This document shows, one piece after another, positions 1-5,629 of a DNA stretch of 5,629 bases. Both the position numbers and the translations under genes were made by a program. Under the pieces are notes generated by a model. The model made no database searches, had not been told where the DNA came from, and saw only the letters and a program-made list of their open reading frames with translations. Origin of the DNA: an uncultured Erysipelotrichaceae bacterium (GTDB lineage Bacteria > Bacillota_I > Bacilli_A > RFN20 > CAG-826); the NCBI GenBank assembly GCA_902800255.1, contig CADCDV010000041.1, positions 1,644 to 7,272 on the forward strand, given 5' to 3'. Every line of letters begins with the position of its first letter. The stretch's first letter is position 1.

Positions 1-687
1 GAGGAAATCGAAGACAAGCTCAGAAGCGAGTTCGGCCATAACGATTACGAATACCAAGAGAAGAACCATCTCAAATGGGACACCAAAGGGCAGGGGTGCG
101 ATGGCATGCATGACATCTGTTATAAGTGCCCATCTTGTGGCGAAGAATTCCATATGCACGCGGAAGGTGACGTCATTAAGTGCGATGCTTGTGGCTTTGA
201 AGCCAAGTGCAACGAATACCTTGAGCTCATCCCAAACAAAGAAGTCAAAGATATGCCTAAATACCCTTCCGATTGGGTGATTATGGAAAGGAAAGACATC
301 ATCAAGCAGATTAGAGAAAACCCTGATTTCTCTTTCTCTTTCAAGACAACGATTGGCATCCAGCCTCCTGACCATTACGTGAAGAGCAAGGACCACGCTG
401 CCGAAGTGGTAGGGGAAGGCACCTTCACTTTGGACCACAAAGGAATGCATTACGATGGAACCAAGCTAGGGGAGCCATATCATATCGACCTTAGCTATGA
501 GACCTATTATCGACTCATCTTTGAGGTCAACACGCACATGTTCGCGCTATATATCGATAATGAATATGTCGAATTCCTCCCAAAAGAAAGGGTCGCTTTC
601 AAAGCCGATCTCATCTGCTCAGAGATGAATAGGCTCCACTTCAAATCTTGGCCTCCTCTTGAGAGAGACAAATATCTTTACGAATAA
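1..687 (+). CDS. C-terminal part of a probable lysophospholipid acyltransferase (PlsC-like) with zinc-ribbon tail, 5' partial
   Basis: The frame is open from the first base, so the ATG at 106 is internal and the true start lies upstream of the window; 228 residues are visible. A zinc-ribbon pattern is clear: CPSC at residues 43-46 and CDAC at 61-64 of the fragment (C-x2-C-x14-C-x2-C). It is followed by an SDWVIMER-like linker and a beta-rich tail with a GEGTFTLDHKGMHYDG segment. From memory, this order (Gly-Met/Leu-His, zinc ribbon, DW..WER-like linker, GxGxLTHD-like strand) matches the C-terminal extension of Firmicutes proteins annotated as 1-acyl-sn-glycerol-3-phosphate acyltransferases, which acylate lysophosphatidic acid at the membrane. 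The catalytic HX4D domain would be upstream and is not seen, so the enzyme assignment is inference. The tail could belong to another zinc-ribbon protein. The gene ends at TAA 685-687, just before an intrinsic terminator, so it is not part of the str operon. Confidence 0.6.
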   Translation, partial: EEIEDKLRSEFGHNDYEYQEKNHLKWDTKGQGCDGMHDICYKCPSCGEEFHMHAEGDVIKCDACGFEAKCNEYLELIPNKEVKDMPKYPSDWVIMERKDIIKQIRENPDFSFSFKTTIGIQPPDHYVKSKDHAAEVVGEGTFTLDHKGMHYDGTKLGEPYHIDLSYETYYRLIFEVNTHMFALYIDNEYVEFLPKERVAFKADLICSEMNRLHFKSWPPLERDKYLYE

Positions 688-696
688 AAGGAAAAT

Positions 697-718
697 GGAA
701 GCGGTGGCTTCCTTTTTT
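697..718 (+). terminator. Rho-independent terminator after the acyltransferase-like gene
   Basis: A perfect 6-bp stem, GGAAGC (697-702) and GCTTCC (707-712), encloses the four-base loop GGTG and is followed at once by six T (713-718). It begins 9 bases after the stop codon. It separates the upstream gene from the str operon, which then needs its own promoter. Confidence 0.85.
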
Positions 719-761
719 CGTCACTCCATATAAAAAACTCAAAAATAATTATTGAAGAAAA

Positions 762-779
762 ATATCGTGATTTCGATAT
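762..779. repeat. Inverted repeat upstream of the rpsL promoter
   Basis: ATATCG (762-767) and CGATAT (774-779) are perfect 6-bp arms around a 6-base spacer in AT-rich intergenic DNA. The dyad ends 40 bases before the -35 box. This is a usual spacing for a regulator binding site, but a 6-bp dyad can arise by chance in AT-rich DNA, and no regulator is implied by the neighbours. Confidence 0.3.
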
Positions 780-819
780 CCACATAACCCAGCGTGTCAA
801 AATCCATATTAATTCGGTG

Positions 820-848
820 TTGACAAGGTTTTTTCTCGCGCGTATAGT
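820..848 (+). promoter_or_regulatory. Sigma-A/sigma-70 type promoter for the rpsL-rpsG-fusA operon
   Basis: TTGACA (820-825) is a perfect -35 box and TATAGT (843-848) a five-of-six -10 box, separated by the optimal 17 bases. Transcription would start near 854-856, giving a leader of about 60 bases before rpsL. The position between a terminator and the first ribosomal gene, and the near-consensus strength, fit a highly expressed translation operon. The AT-rich DNA upstream may act as an UP element; that part is inference. Confidence 0.85.
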
Positions 849-864
849 TCAACCCGTACGCTGA

Positions 865-893
865 AGTGGGGGAACCCTCTTCTAGCGACTAGA
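865..893 (+). promoter_or_regulatory. Two small tandem hairpins in the rpsL leader
   Basis: The first hairpin pairs GGG (868-870) with CCC (875-877) around a GGAA loop of GNRA type, with two further pairs (A865-T880, G866-C879) beyond a T-T mismatch. The second pairs TCTAG (881-885) with CTAGA (889-893) around CGA and abuts the first directly. The rpsL Shine-Dalgarno site starts five bases later. Ribosomal-protein operons are often controlled by a product binding its own leader. The E. coli S7 target lies between rpsL and rpsG, but that gap is only 18 bases here, so a leader site is the more likely place if autoregulation exists. The stems are short and a function is not shown. Confidence 0.3.
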
Positions 894-897
894 GAAA

Positions 898-903
898 AAG
901 GAG
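898..903 (+). promoter_or_regulatory. Ribosome binding site of rpsL
   Basis: AAGGAG lies 10 bases before ATG 914. An in-frame TTG at 905 would be only one base from this site, which is too close, so the site supports the ATG at 914 as the start. Confidence 0.8.
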
Positions 904-913
904 ATTGCAAAGA

Positions 914-1339
914 ATGCCAACAATCAACCAACTCGTCCGCTCTGGTAGAAAGAATTTAGTCAAGAAGTCCAAGTCACCAGCCTTGGGCAAGAGATGGAAT
1001 TCCCTTGAGAAGAGCGAGACCAACCAGCCAAGTGCCCAGAAGCGCGGCGTCTGCACCCGTGTCGGCACCATGACTCCTAAGAAGCCAAACTCTGCTCTTA
1101 GAAAATATGCCCGTGTCCGTCTTAGCAATGGATACGAAGTCACCGCTTATATCGGTGGCGAAGGACACAACCTTCAGGAACACAGCACCGTCATGATCCG
1201 TGGCGGCCGTGTCAAAGATCTCCCAGGCGTCAGATACCACATCATCCGTGGCTGCCTTGACTGCGCTGGAATCGAAGCCCGTCGTCAGGGACGTTCCCTC
1301 TACGGAACCAAGACCCCAGAGAAGGGCAGCAGCAACTAA
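914..1339 (+). CDS. rpsL: 30S ribosomal protein S12
   Basis: S12 sits at the interface of the 30S subunit beside the decoding centre and helps to control codon-anticodon accuracy. The 141-residue product starts with the canonical MPTINQLVR, which fixes the start at ATG 914 rather than the in-frame TTG at 905. It contains the near-invariant TPKKPNSALRK (residues 54-64), GHNLQEH (84-90) and GGRVKDLPGVRYH (97-109). The spacer around residues 25-43 gives it the longer Firmicutes form rather than the 124-residue E. coli form; the C-terminus (TPEKGSSN) runs a little past the usual end. Lys56, Lys57 and Lys101, at sites where streptomycin-resistance changes usually fall, are wild type. Asp102 matches the residue that is methylthiolated in E. 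coli S12. It is the first gene of the operon, ends in tandem TAA TAA, and is followed 18 bases later by rpsG. Confidence 0.98.
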   Translation: MPTINQLVRSGRKNLVKKSKSPALGKRWNSLEKSETNQPSAQKRGVCTRVGTMTPKKPNSALRKYARVRLSNGYEVTAYIGGEGHNLQEHSTVMIRGGRVKDLPGVRYHIIRGCLDCAGIEARRQGRSLYGTKTPEKGSSN

Positions 1340-1340
1340 T

Positions 1341-1347
1341 AAGGAGG
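1341..1347 (+). promoter_or_regulatory. Ribosome binding site of rpsG
   Basis: AAGGAGG is a perfect Shine-Dalgarno match 10 bases before ATG 1358 and overlaps the second of the two tandem rpsL stops. An out-of-frame ATG at 1351 is only three bases away, too close for efficient use, which supports 1358. Confidence 0.85.
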
Positions 1348-1357
1348 AAAATGAACA

Positions 1358-1828
1358 ATGTCACGCAAAGGTAAAATCGAAAAACGCGATGTCCTCCCGG
1401 ATCCAGTTTATAATTCAAAGCTCGTCACCCGTCTCATCAACCGCGTCATGTACGACGGCAAGAGAGGAACCAGCCAGACAATTATCTACAATTCCTTCAA
1501 GCTCATCGAAAAGAAGACCGAGAAGCCAGCCATGGATGTCTTCGCGACCGCTATCGCGAACATCATGCCAGAGGTTGAATTAAAGGTCCGCCGTATCGGT
1601 GCCGCTAACTATCAGGTCCCAGTCGAGGTCTCTTCCGAAAGAAAACAGACCCTCGGACTCAGATGGCTCGTCACCTATAGCCGCCTCCGTGGTGAGAAGA
1701 CCATGGAAGAGAAGCTTGCCGGCGAGATCATCGATGCTGCCAACGGCGCTGGTGCCGCTGTCAAGAAGAAAGAAGACGTCCACAAGATGGCCGAGGCCAA
1801 CAAAGCCTACGCCCACTATCGTTGGTAA
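1358..1828 (+). CDS. rpsG: 30S ribosomal protein S7
   Basis: S7 is a primary 16S rRNA-binding protein that nucleates assembly of the 30S head and lines the E-site and mRNA exit path. The product is 156 residues, the same length as Bacillus S7, with the typical start MSRKG and the family segment LPDPVYNSKLVTRLINRVM at residues 13-31. Other conserved parts are the GAANYQVPVEV strand (81-91), RWLV (102-105) and the C-terminal AEANKAYAHYRW (145-156), close to the Bacillus ending. It lies 18 bases after rpsL and 12 bases before fusA in the universal order. In E. coli S7 represses its own operon translationally; whether that applies here cannot be judged. No truncation or odd residue is seen. Confidence 0.98.
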   Translation: MSRKGKIEKRDVLPDPVYNSKLVTRLINRVMYDGKRGTSQTIIYNSFKLIEKKTEKPAMDVFATAIANIMPEVELKVRRIGAANYQVPVEVSSERKQTLGLRWLVTYSRLRGEKTMEEKLAGEIIDAANGAGAAVKKKEDVHKMAEANKAYAHYRW

Positions 1829-1840
1829 GGGAGAAGACCT

Positions 1841-3931
1841 ATGGCCGAGAACCTTATCAAGGAAAGCGACGTTTACGACCTTCCCCACACTAGAAACATC
1901 GGTATCATGGCCCACATTGATGCCGGTAAAACCACAACCTCAGAACGTATCCTTTATTACACCGGACGTACCCACAAGATCGGTGAGGTTCATGAAGGCA
2001 CCGCCGTCATGGACTGGATGGTCCAAGAGCAGGAGAGAGGCGTTACCATTACCGCTTCCGTTACCACAGCTTTCTGGAAAAACCACCGTATCAACATCAT
2101 CGACACTCCTGGGCACGTTGACTTCACCGTTGAAGTCGAACGTTCACTCCGTGTCTTAGACGGCGCCGTCACCGTTCTTGATTCCAAGAATGGCGTTGAG
2201 CCTCAGACCGAAACCGTCTGGCGTCAGGCCGACGGATTCCACGTTCCAAGGATCGTCTTCTGCAACAAGATGGACGCCATCGGTGCGGACTTCTTCATGT
2301 GCTTAGACACCCTTAAGGAGCGTCTTGGCGTCAAATATGCCGCCTTCCAGCTCCCAATCGGACGTGAAAGCCAGTTCATCGGCGAGGTCGACCTCGTCGG
2401 CATGAAGGCTTACTACTACAGCCAAGACAAAGATGAGGCTCCTGTCGAGAAAGAGATTCCAGACGATCTCAAAGACCAGGCTGCCGATTACCATCAGAGA
2501 CTTCTCGAAGCTCTTGCCGAATATGACGAAGAGTTCATGATGATGGTCCTTGATGGACAAGAACCAAGCGTCGAAGACATCAAGAGAGTCGCCCGTAAGG
2601 CCGTCCTTACCGCTGAATTCTTCCCAGTCTTCTGCGGAACCGCCTTCAAGAACAAAGGCGTCCAGCTCCTTCTCGACGCTGTCATCGACTACCTCCCATC
2701 CCCACTTGATATCCCAGGTGAGAAGGGAACCAAAGGTACCGAGGAATATGTCTGCAAAACCACTGACGATGCCCCATTTGTTGGCTTAGCCTTCAAGATC
2801 GCGACCGATCCATTCATCGGCCGTCTCGCCTTCGTTCGTGTCTACCAGGGCCAGCTCAAAGCCGGTTCCTATGTCTATAACAGCTCCCGTGGCGTTCAAG
2901 AGCGTATCGGCCGTTTGGTCCTTATGCACGCCAACCACCGTCAGGAAGTCAACGTTCTCCACGCTGGCGAACTCGGTGCCGTCGTCGGACTCAAAGCGAC
3001 TACCACCGGTGACACCCTCTGCGATGTCAACGAGAAAGTCGTCCTCGAATCCCTCACCTTCCCAGAGCCTGTTATCGAAGAGGCCGTCGAGCCAAAAACC
3101 AAAGCCGACCAGGAGAAGATGGCTATCGCTCTTCAGAAACTTGCTGAAGAGGACCCAACCTTCCGTGTCCACACCAACGCCGAAACCGGTCAGACCATCA
3201 TCGGCGGTGTCGGTGAGCTCCAGCTCGATGTCCTTATCGACCGTATGAGACGTGAATTCAACGTTTCCGTCAACGTCGGTCGTCCACAAGTCAACTACCG
3301 CGAAACCATCCGCAAAGAAGCCGAAACCCGTGGCAAATACATCAAACAAAGTGGTGGCCATGGTCAGTACGGCGACGTTGCCATCAGATTCGAACCAAAC
3401 CCAGGAAAGGGCTTCGAGTTCATCGATGCGACCGTTGGCGGATCCGTTCCAAAAGAGTTCATCAAGCCAACTCAGCAAGGCTTGGAAGATGCCTGTGGAA
3501 GAGGCCTTATCGCTGGCTTCCCAGTCATTGACATCAAAGCTACGCTTTTCGATGGAAGCTACCACGATGTAGACTCCTCGGAAGCTGCTTATAAGATCGC
3601 TGCTTCCATGGCTCTCAAAGAAGCCGCTACGAAGTGCGATCCTATCATCCTTGAGCCAATCATGAAGGTCACCATCACTGCCCCAGAGCAGTACTATGGC
3701 GACGTCATCGGCGACGTCACCCGTCGTCGTGGCGAGATCCAGGAAGAGAATCAGCGCGGTGTCGCCAAGATCCTCACCTGTATGATCCCATTAAGCGAGA
3801 TGTTCGGTTACGTTACCGATCTCCGCTCCCTCACCCAGGGTCGTGGCAACTTCATGATGAGCTTCGACCACTACGGACAAACCCCACGTTTTGTCCAAGA
3901 TGCAATTGTCAAAGAGAGCGCGTCTCACTAA
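1841..3931 (+). CDS. fusA: Elongation factor G
   Basis: EF-G is the cytoplasmic translational GTPase that drives tRNA-mRNA translocation and, with ribosome recycling factor, splits spent ribosomes. The 696-residue length fits the family (692-704). The GTPase motifs are all present: P-loop AHIDAGKT (24-31), switch I RGVTITAS (66-73), DTPGH (88-92), NKMD (142-145) and GTAFKNKG (266-273). Domain II starts near 300. Domain III holds GGVGELQLDV (455-464). Domain IV has both tip loops that enter the A site, GGHGQYGDV (505-513) and YHDVDSSE (574-581). Domain V ends in TQGRGNFMMSFDHYG (665-679). Translation is probably coupled to rpsG: the site AAGGGAG (1827-1833; GGAG at 1830-1833, seven bases before the ATG) overlaps the rpsG stop codon. 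This is the canonical translocase, not a tetracycline-resistance or second EF-G paralogue, given its place in the str operon and full domain IV. Confidence 0.98.
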   Translation: MAENLIKESDVYDLPHTRNIGIMAHIDAGKTTTSERILYYTGRTHKIGEVHEGTAVMDWMVQEQERGVTITASVTTAFWKNHRINIIDTPGHVDFTVEVERSLRVLDGAVTVLDSKNGVEPQTETVWRQADGFHVPRIVFCNKMDAIGADFFMCLDTLKERLGVKYAAFQLPIGRESQFIGEVDLVGMKAYYYSQDKDEAPVEKEIPDDLKDQAADYHQRLLEALAEYDEEFMMMVLDGQEPSVEDIKRVARKAVLTAEFFPVFCGTAFKNKGVQLLLDAVIDYLPSPLDIPGEKGTKGTEEYVCKTTDDAPFVGLAFKIATDPFIGRLAFVRVYQGQLKAGSYVYNSSRGVQERIGRLVLMHANHRQEVNVLHAGELGAVVGLKATTTGDTLCDVNEKVVLESLTFPEPVIEEAVEPKTKADQEKMAIALQKLAEEDPTFRVHTNAETGQTIIGGVGELQLDVLIDRMRREFNVSVNVGRPQVNYRETIRKEAETRGKYIKQSGGHGQYGDVAIRFEPNPGKGFEFIDATVGGSVPKEFIKPTQQGLEDACGRGLIAGFPVIDIKATLFDGSYHDVDSSEAAYKIAASMALKEAATKCDPIILEPIMKVTITAPEQYYGDVIGDVTRRRGEIQEENQRGVAKILTCMIPLSEMFGYVTDLRSLTQGRGNFMMSFDHYGQTPRFVQDAIVKESASH

Positions 3932-3946
3932 TAGGTAATACCTATT
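3930..3946. repeat. Perfect inverted repeat at the fusA stop codon
   Basis: AATAGGTA (3930-3937) and TACCTATT (3939-3946) form perfect 8-bp arms around one central base. As RNA this would be a 7-bp stem with a three-base loop. It overlaps the fusA stop and touches the -35 box of the candidate tuf promoter. No T-run follows, so it is not an intrinsic terminator. It could be an operator, an RNA-processing signal, or a stem protecting the 3' end of the fusA message. Confidence 0.5.
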
Positions 3947-3973
3947 GCGAAACGAAAATGCTTGCTCTATGAT
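3945..3973 (+). promoter_or_regulatory. Probable internal promoter for tuf
   Basis: TTGCGA (3945-3950, four of six matches) and TATGAT (3968-3973, five of six) are 17 bases apart, giving a start near 3980 and a leader of about 40 bases. The 88-base fusA-tuf gap contrasts with the 12 and 18 base gaps earlier in the operon. EF-Tu is needed in several-fold excess over ribosomes, and extra tuf promoters are known in other bacteria. The sequence match is seen; activity is inferred. Confidence 0.55.
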
Positions 3974-4004
3974 TAATTTGCTGCTTTTCTAGAAAACCAT
4001 TTTT

Positions 4005-4010
4005 GGAGGA
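4005..4010 (+). promoter_or_regulatory. Ribosome binding site of tuf
   Basis: GGAGGA lies nine bases before ATG 4020 in an A-rich unstructured stretch, as expected for a strongly translated gene. It supports the start at 4020, which also gives the canonical MAKEKF N-terminus. Confidence 0.8.
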
Positions 4011-4019
4011 AAAAACACA

Positions 4020-5258
4020 ATGGCAAAAGAGAAATTCAATCGTGACCGCACCCACGTTAACGTTGGTACCATCGGTCACATCGACCACGGCAAGACCACT
4101 CTTACCGCCGCCATCTGCCACGTCCTTTCCCTTGTTGGCAAAGAGACCGGTGGTGTCGAAGGTAATGCTAAAGACGTCGGCTACGGCGGAATCGATAGCA
4201 CCCCAGAAGAGAGAGCTCGTGGTATCACCATCAACTCCGCTCACGAAGAGTACGAGACCAAAACCCGTCACTACGCCCACGTTGACTGCCCAGGGCACGC
4301 TGACTACATCAAGAACATGATCACCGGTGCCGCCCAGATGGACGCCGCCATCCTTGTTGTTAGCGCCGCTGATGGCGTTATGCCACAGACCCGTGAGCAC
4401 GTCCTTCTTGCTCGTCAGGTCGGCGTTCCAAGGATCATCATCTTCCTTAACAAGTGCGATATGGTCGACGACCCAGAGCTCATCGACATCGTCGAAATGG
4501 ACGTCCGTGACCTTCTTAACAAGTACGAATTCCCTGGTGACGAAGTTCCAGTCATCCGTGGTTCCGCTTTAAAGGCTTGCGAAGTCACCTCTTCCAAAGA
4601 CGAGGCTGCTGCTCCAATCCTTGAGCTCCTTAAGGCTCTTGACACCTACATCCCAGATCCAGAGAGAACCGCTGACAAGCCATTCCTTCTCCCAATCGAA
4701 GATGTTATGACCATCTCTGGCCGTGGCACCGTCGTCACTGGCCGTGTCGAGCGTGGTCAGATCAAGATCAACGACGAAGCTGAAATCGTTGGCATCAAAG
4801 CCACCCAGAAAACCGTCGTCACCGGTCTTGAAATGTTCCGTAAGACCCTTGATTACGCTGAGGCTGGCGACAACATCGGCGCCCTTCTCCGTGGTATCAC
4901 CCACGACCAGGTCGAGCGTGGCCAGGTCCTTGCTAAGCCAGGTTCCATCGTCCCACACGACAAGTTCAGCGCTGCTGTCTACGTCCTTACCAAAGACGAA
5001 GGTGGCCGTCACACCGCTTTCTTAAACGGTTACAGACCACAATTCTTCTTCCGTACCACCGATATCACTGGATCCATCACCCTTCCAGCCGATGTCCAGA
5101 TGGTTATGCCAGGTGACCACGTTACCTTCACCGTCCAGCTCATCCACGCTATCGCTCTTGAAGCTGGCACCAAGTTCTCCATCCGTGAGGGTGGCAAGAC
5201 CGTTGGTTCCGGTACCGTCGGCGTTGTTCAACTCACCGATGATGTAATAGGTGGATGA
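4020..5258 (+). CDS. tuf: Elongation factor Tu, with a foreign C-terminal tail
   Basis: EF-Tu is the GTPase that brings aminoacyl-tRNA to the ribosomal A site. The N-terminus MAKEKFNRDRTHVNVGTIGH and the GTPase motifs GHIDHGKT (19-26), RGITIN (67-72), DCPGH (89-93), NKCD (144-147) and SAL (182-184) are canonical. Domain 2 (about 220-310, with GRGTVVTGRVERG) and domain 3 (about 312-400, with RPQFFFRTTDITG and FSIREGGKTVGSGTV) follow. By hand alignment the protein is eight residues longer than E. coli EF-Tu between the P-loop and switch I (around residues 37-58), and three longer near 186-209. Family length predicts an end near residue 405, but the frame runs to 412 and finishes QLTDDVIGG, unlike any EF-Tu ending I know. 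The native gene therefore stops matching somewhere in codons 401-405 (5220-5234), and the TGA at 5256-5258 is probably not its real stop. Pro codons are 16 CCA and 1 CCT. Confidence 0.93.
   Translation: MAKEKFNRDRTHVNVGTIGHIDHGKTTLTAAICHVLSLVGKETGGVEGNAKDVGYGGIDSTPEERARGITINSAHEEYETKTRHYAHVDCPGHADYIKNMITGAAQMDAAILVVSAADGVMPQTREHVLLARQVGVPRIIIFLNKCDMVDDPELIDIVEMDVRDLLNKYEFPGDEVPVIRGSALKACEVTSSKDEAAAPILELLKALDTYIPDPERTADKPFLLPIEDVMTISGRGTVVTGRVERGQIKINDEAEIVGIKATQKTVVTGLEMFRKTLDYAEAGDNIGALLRGITHDQVERGQVLAKPGSIVPHDKFSAAVYVLTKDEGGRHTAFLNGYRPQFFFRTTDITGSITLPADVQMVMPGDHVTFTVQLIHAIALEAGTKFSIREGGKTVGSGTVGVVQLTDDVIGG
5217..5258. other. Probable junction between two unrelated sequences
   Basis: Left of about 5220 the + strand is well-conserved tuf. 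Right of about 5235 the coding signal switches to the minus strand and to a different codon style. The tuf frame loses its normal ending here and the minus-strand protein loses its C-terminus at the same place. No terminator, target-site duplication or inverted repeat marks an element edge. A chimeric assembly joint is the most likely cause; the exact break cannot be fixed to a base, because the stretch 5220-5234 could read as either gene. Confidence 0.7.
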
Positions 5259-5629
5259 GTCGTATGCGAACGGTGTCTTGATCATTTTACCATCACCAGA
5301 AGGATTCTCTGTCGCGTCACCTTTGGTCTTCCATGAAACAGACTGTACCTGTACCTCTGGATTACTAAAGTCACGCCATTCGGTATCTGTTCGTTTCTTA
5401 ACGTAGGGCTGGAGGGCAATGAAACCACCTGTGCTGAAGGTTGCCTTCAGGCCATCGCTGCTGAGAGTCATGGCGGGATAGCCGGCAATGGGTGCTAGGG
5501 CTATCGGCTCAATGCGGAACTGCCAATCCGTCAGCACAACAGGGATAATACGGTAGTCGTTGCGGGCGATGTAGTCCCAAGCATCGTCATCAGTTGTAGT
5601 CTTTCCCTTTTGGTTAATCAGGGCATGGC
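5235..5629 (-). CDS. Internal fragment of an unrelated protein, possibly Bacteroidota surface or fimbrillin-like
   Basis: The minus strand is open from the window end (first full codon at 5627-5625) to the junction, about 130 codons, with no start or true stop inside. A GTG at 5537 is internal to the open frame, so it is not a convincing start. The translation includes TTTDDDAWDYIARNDYRIIP, then DWQFRIEPIALAPIAGYP, FIALQPYV, and near the junction TPFAYDSSTYYIIGELNN. It is rich in Asp, Thr, Ser and aromatic residues, with short alternating strands, as in secreted beta-sandwich proteins. I recall similar RND.R.P..L.DWQ..IE...PP.GGYP-type stretches in Bacteroidales fimbrillin-like or lipoprotein families, but cannot name one. 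Pro codons are mixed (3 CCC, 2 CCT, 2 CCG, 1 CCA), against almost all CCA in tuf. Below the junction the frame continues to 5022 only as the antisense of tuf, which is not real coding. Confidence 0.55.

Noticed and set aside
752..780. Second promoter, TTGAAG (752-757) with GATATC (775-780).
   Set aside because: The -10 box matches only three of six consensus bases, and the promoter at 820-848 is far better.
1351..1374. Seven-codon frame (ATG 1351 to TAA 1372-1374) overlapping the start of rpsG, as a possible leader peptide.
   Set aside because: Its ATG is only three bases from the Shine-Dalgarno site and the peptide is arbitrary; the rpsG ATG at 1358 has proper spacing.
2786..3565. Long minus-strand open frame (259 codons) opposite fusA.
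   Set aside because: It is the antisense shadow of strongly biased fusA codons. fusA is intact and conserved here, and the opposite frame has no ribosome binding site or family-like motif.
914..3931. Antibiotic-resistance changes in S12 or EF-G.
   Set aside because: The S12 lysines at classic streptomycin sites are wild type, and no EF-G position can be called a fusidic-acid change without a reference from the same species.
3985..3996. 12-base palindrome TTTTCTAGAAAA in the tuf leader.
   Set aside because: It has no loop, is AT-rich and short, and nothing nearby suggests a function; chance is adequate.
5022..5234. Continuation of the minus-strand frame through tuf, apparently giving a longer protein.
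   Set aside because: This part is the exact complement of conserved tuf codons, so it is a read-through artefact of the junction rather than a native C-terminus.
1..5629. CRISPR arrays, tRNA or rRNA genes, insertion sequences, alternative genetic code.
   Set aside because: No regularly spaced repeats, cloverleaf-like segments, transposase motifs or in-frame TGA were seen.

Overview
The window carries the core of a bacterial str operon, rpsL-rpsG-fusA-tuf (ribosomal proteins S12 and S7, elongation factors EF-G and EF-Tu), all on the + strand. It is preceded by the 3' end of an unrelated gene. It is followed by about 400 bases that do not look like the same genome. The likely host is a low-GC Gram-positive relative, for example a gut Bacilli, Erysipelotrichia or Mollicutes-type lineage. 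The reasons are that S12 has the longer Firmicutes form, S7 ends like Bacillus S7, Shine-Dalgarno sites are strong, and Pro is read almost only with CCA (16 of 17 in tuf). Trp is always TGG, no TGA occurs inside a native gene and the native stops are TAA, so nothing suggests the Mycoplasma code. The lineage is inferred from remembered family features, not from a search.

Layout. 1-687: C-terminal part of a probable PlsC-type lysophospholipid acyltransferase with a zinc-ribbon tail, closed by an intrinsic terminator (697-718). 719-913: AT-rich intergenic DNA with a dyad (762-779), a near-consensus sigma-A promoter (TTGACA, 17 bases, TATAGT, 820-848) and a short leader with two small hairpins before the rpsL ribosome binding site. 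914-3931: rpsL, rpsG and fusA packed with gaps of 18 and 12 bases. 3932-4019: an 88-base gap holding an inverted repeat and a plausible extra promoter for tuf. 4020 to about 5220-5234: EF-Tu, complete except perhaps its last few residues.

At about 5220-5235 the sequence changes abruptly. The tuf frame runs on into a foreign-looking tail and stops at 5258. From there to the window end an open minus-strand frame encodes part of an unrelated protein with Bacteroidota-like character and quite different codon use. That gene is cut at the point where tuf is cut. The simplest reading is a chimeric metagenomic contig joining two genomes; a true insertion or rearrangement is possible but less likely.

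The four str genes serve one process. S12 and S7 build the decoding and tRNA/mRNA-path regions of the 30S subunit, EF-Tu delivers aminoacyl-tRNA, and EF-G drives translocation. I did not find a new biological system here. The points worth checking are the junction, an enlarged segment before switch I of EF-Tu, and the regulatory DNA before rpsL and tuf.
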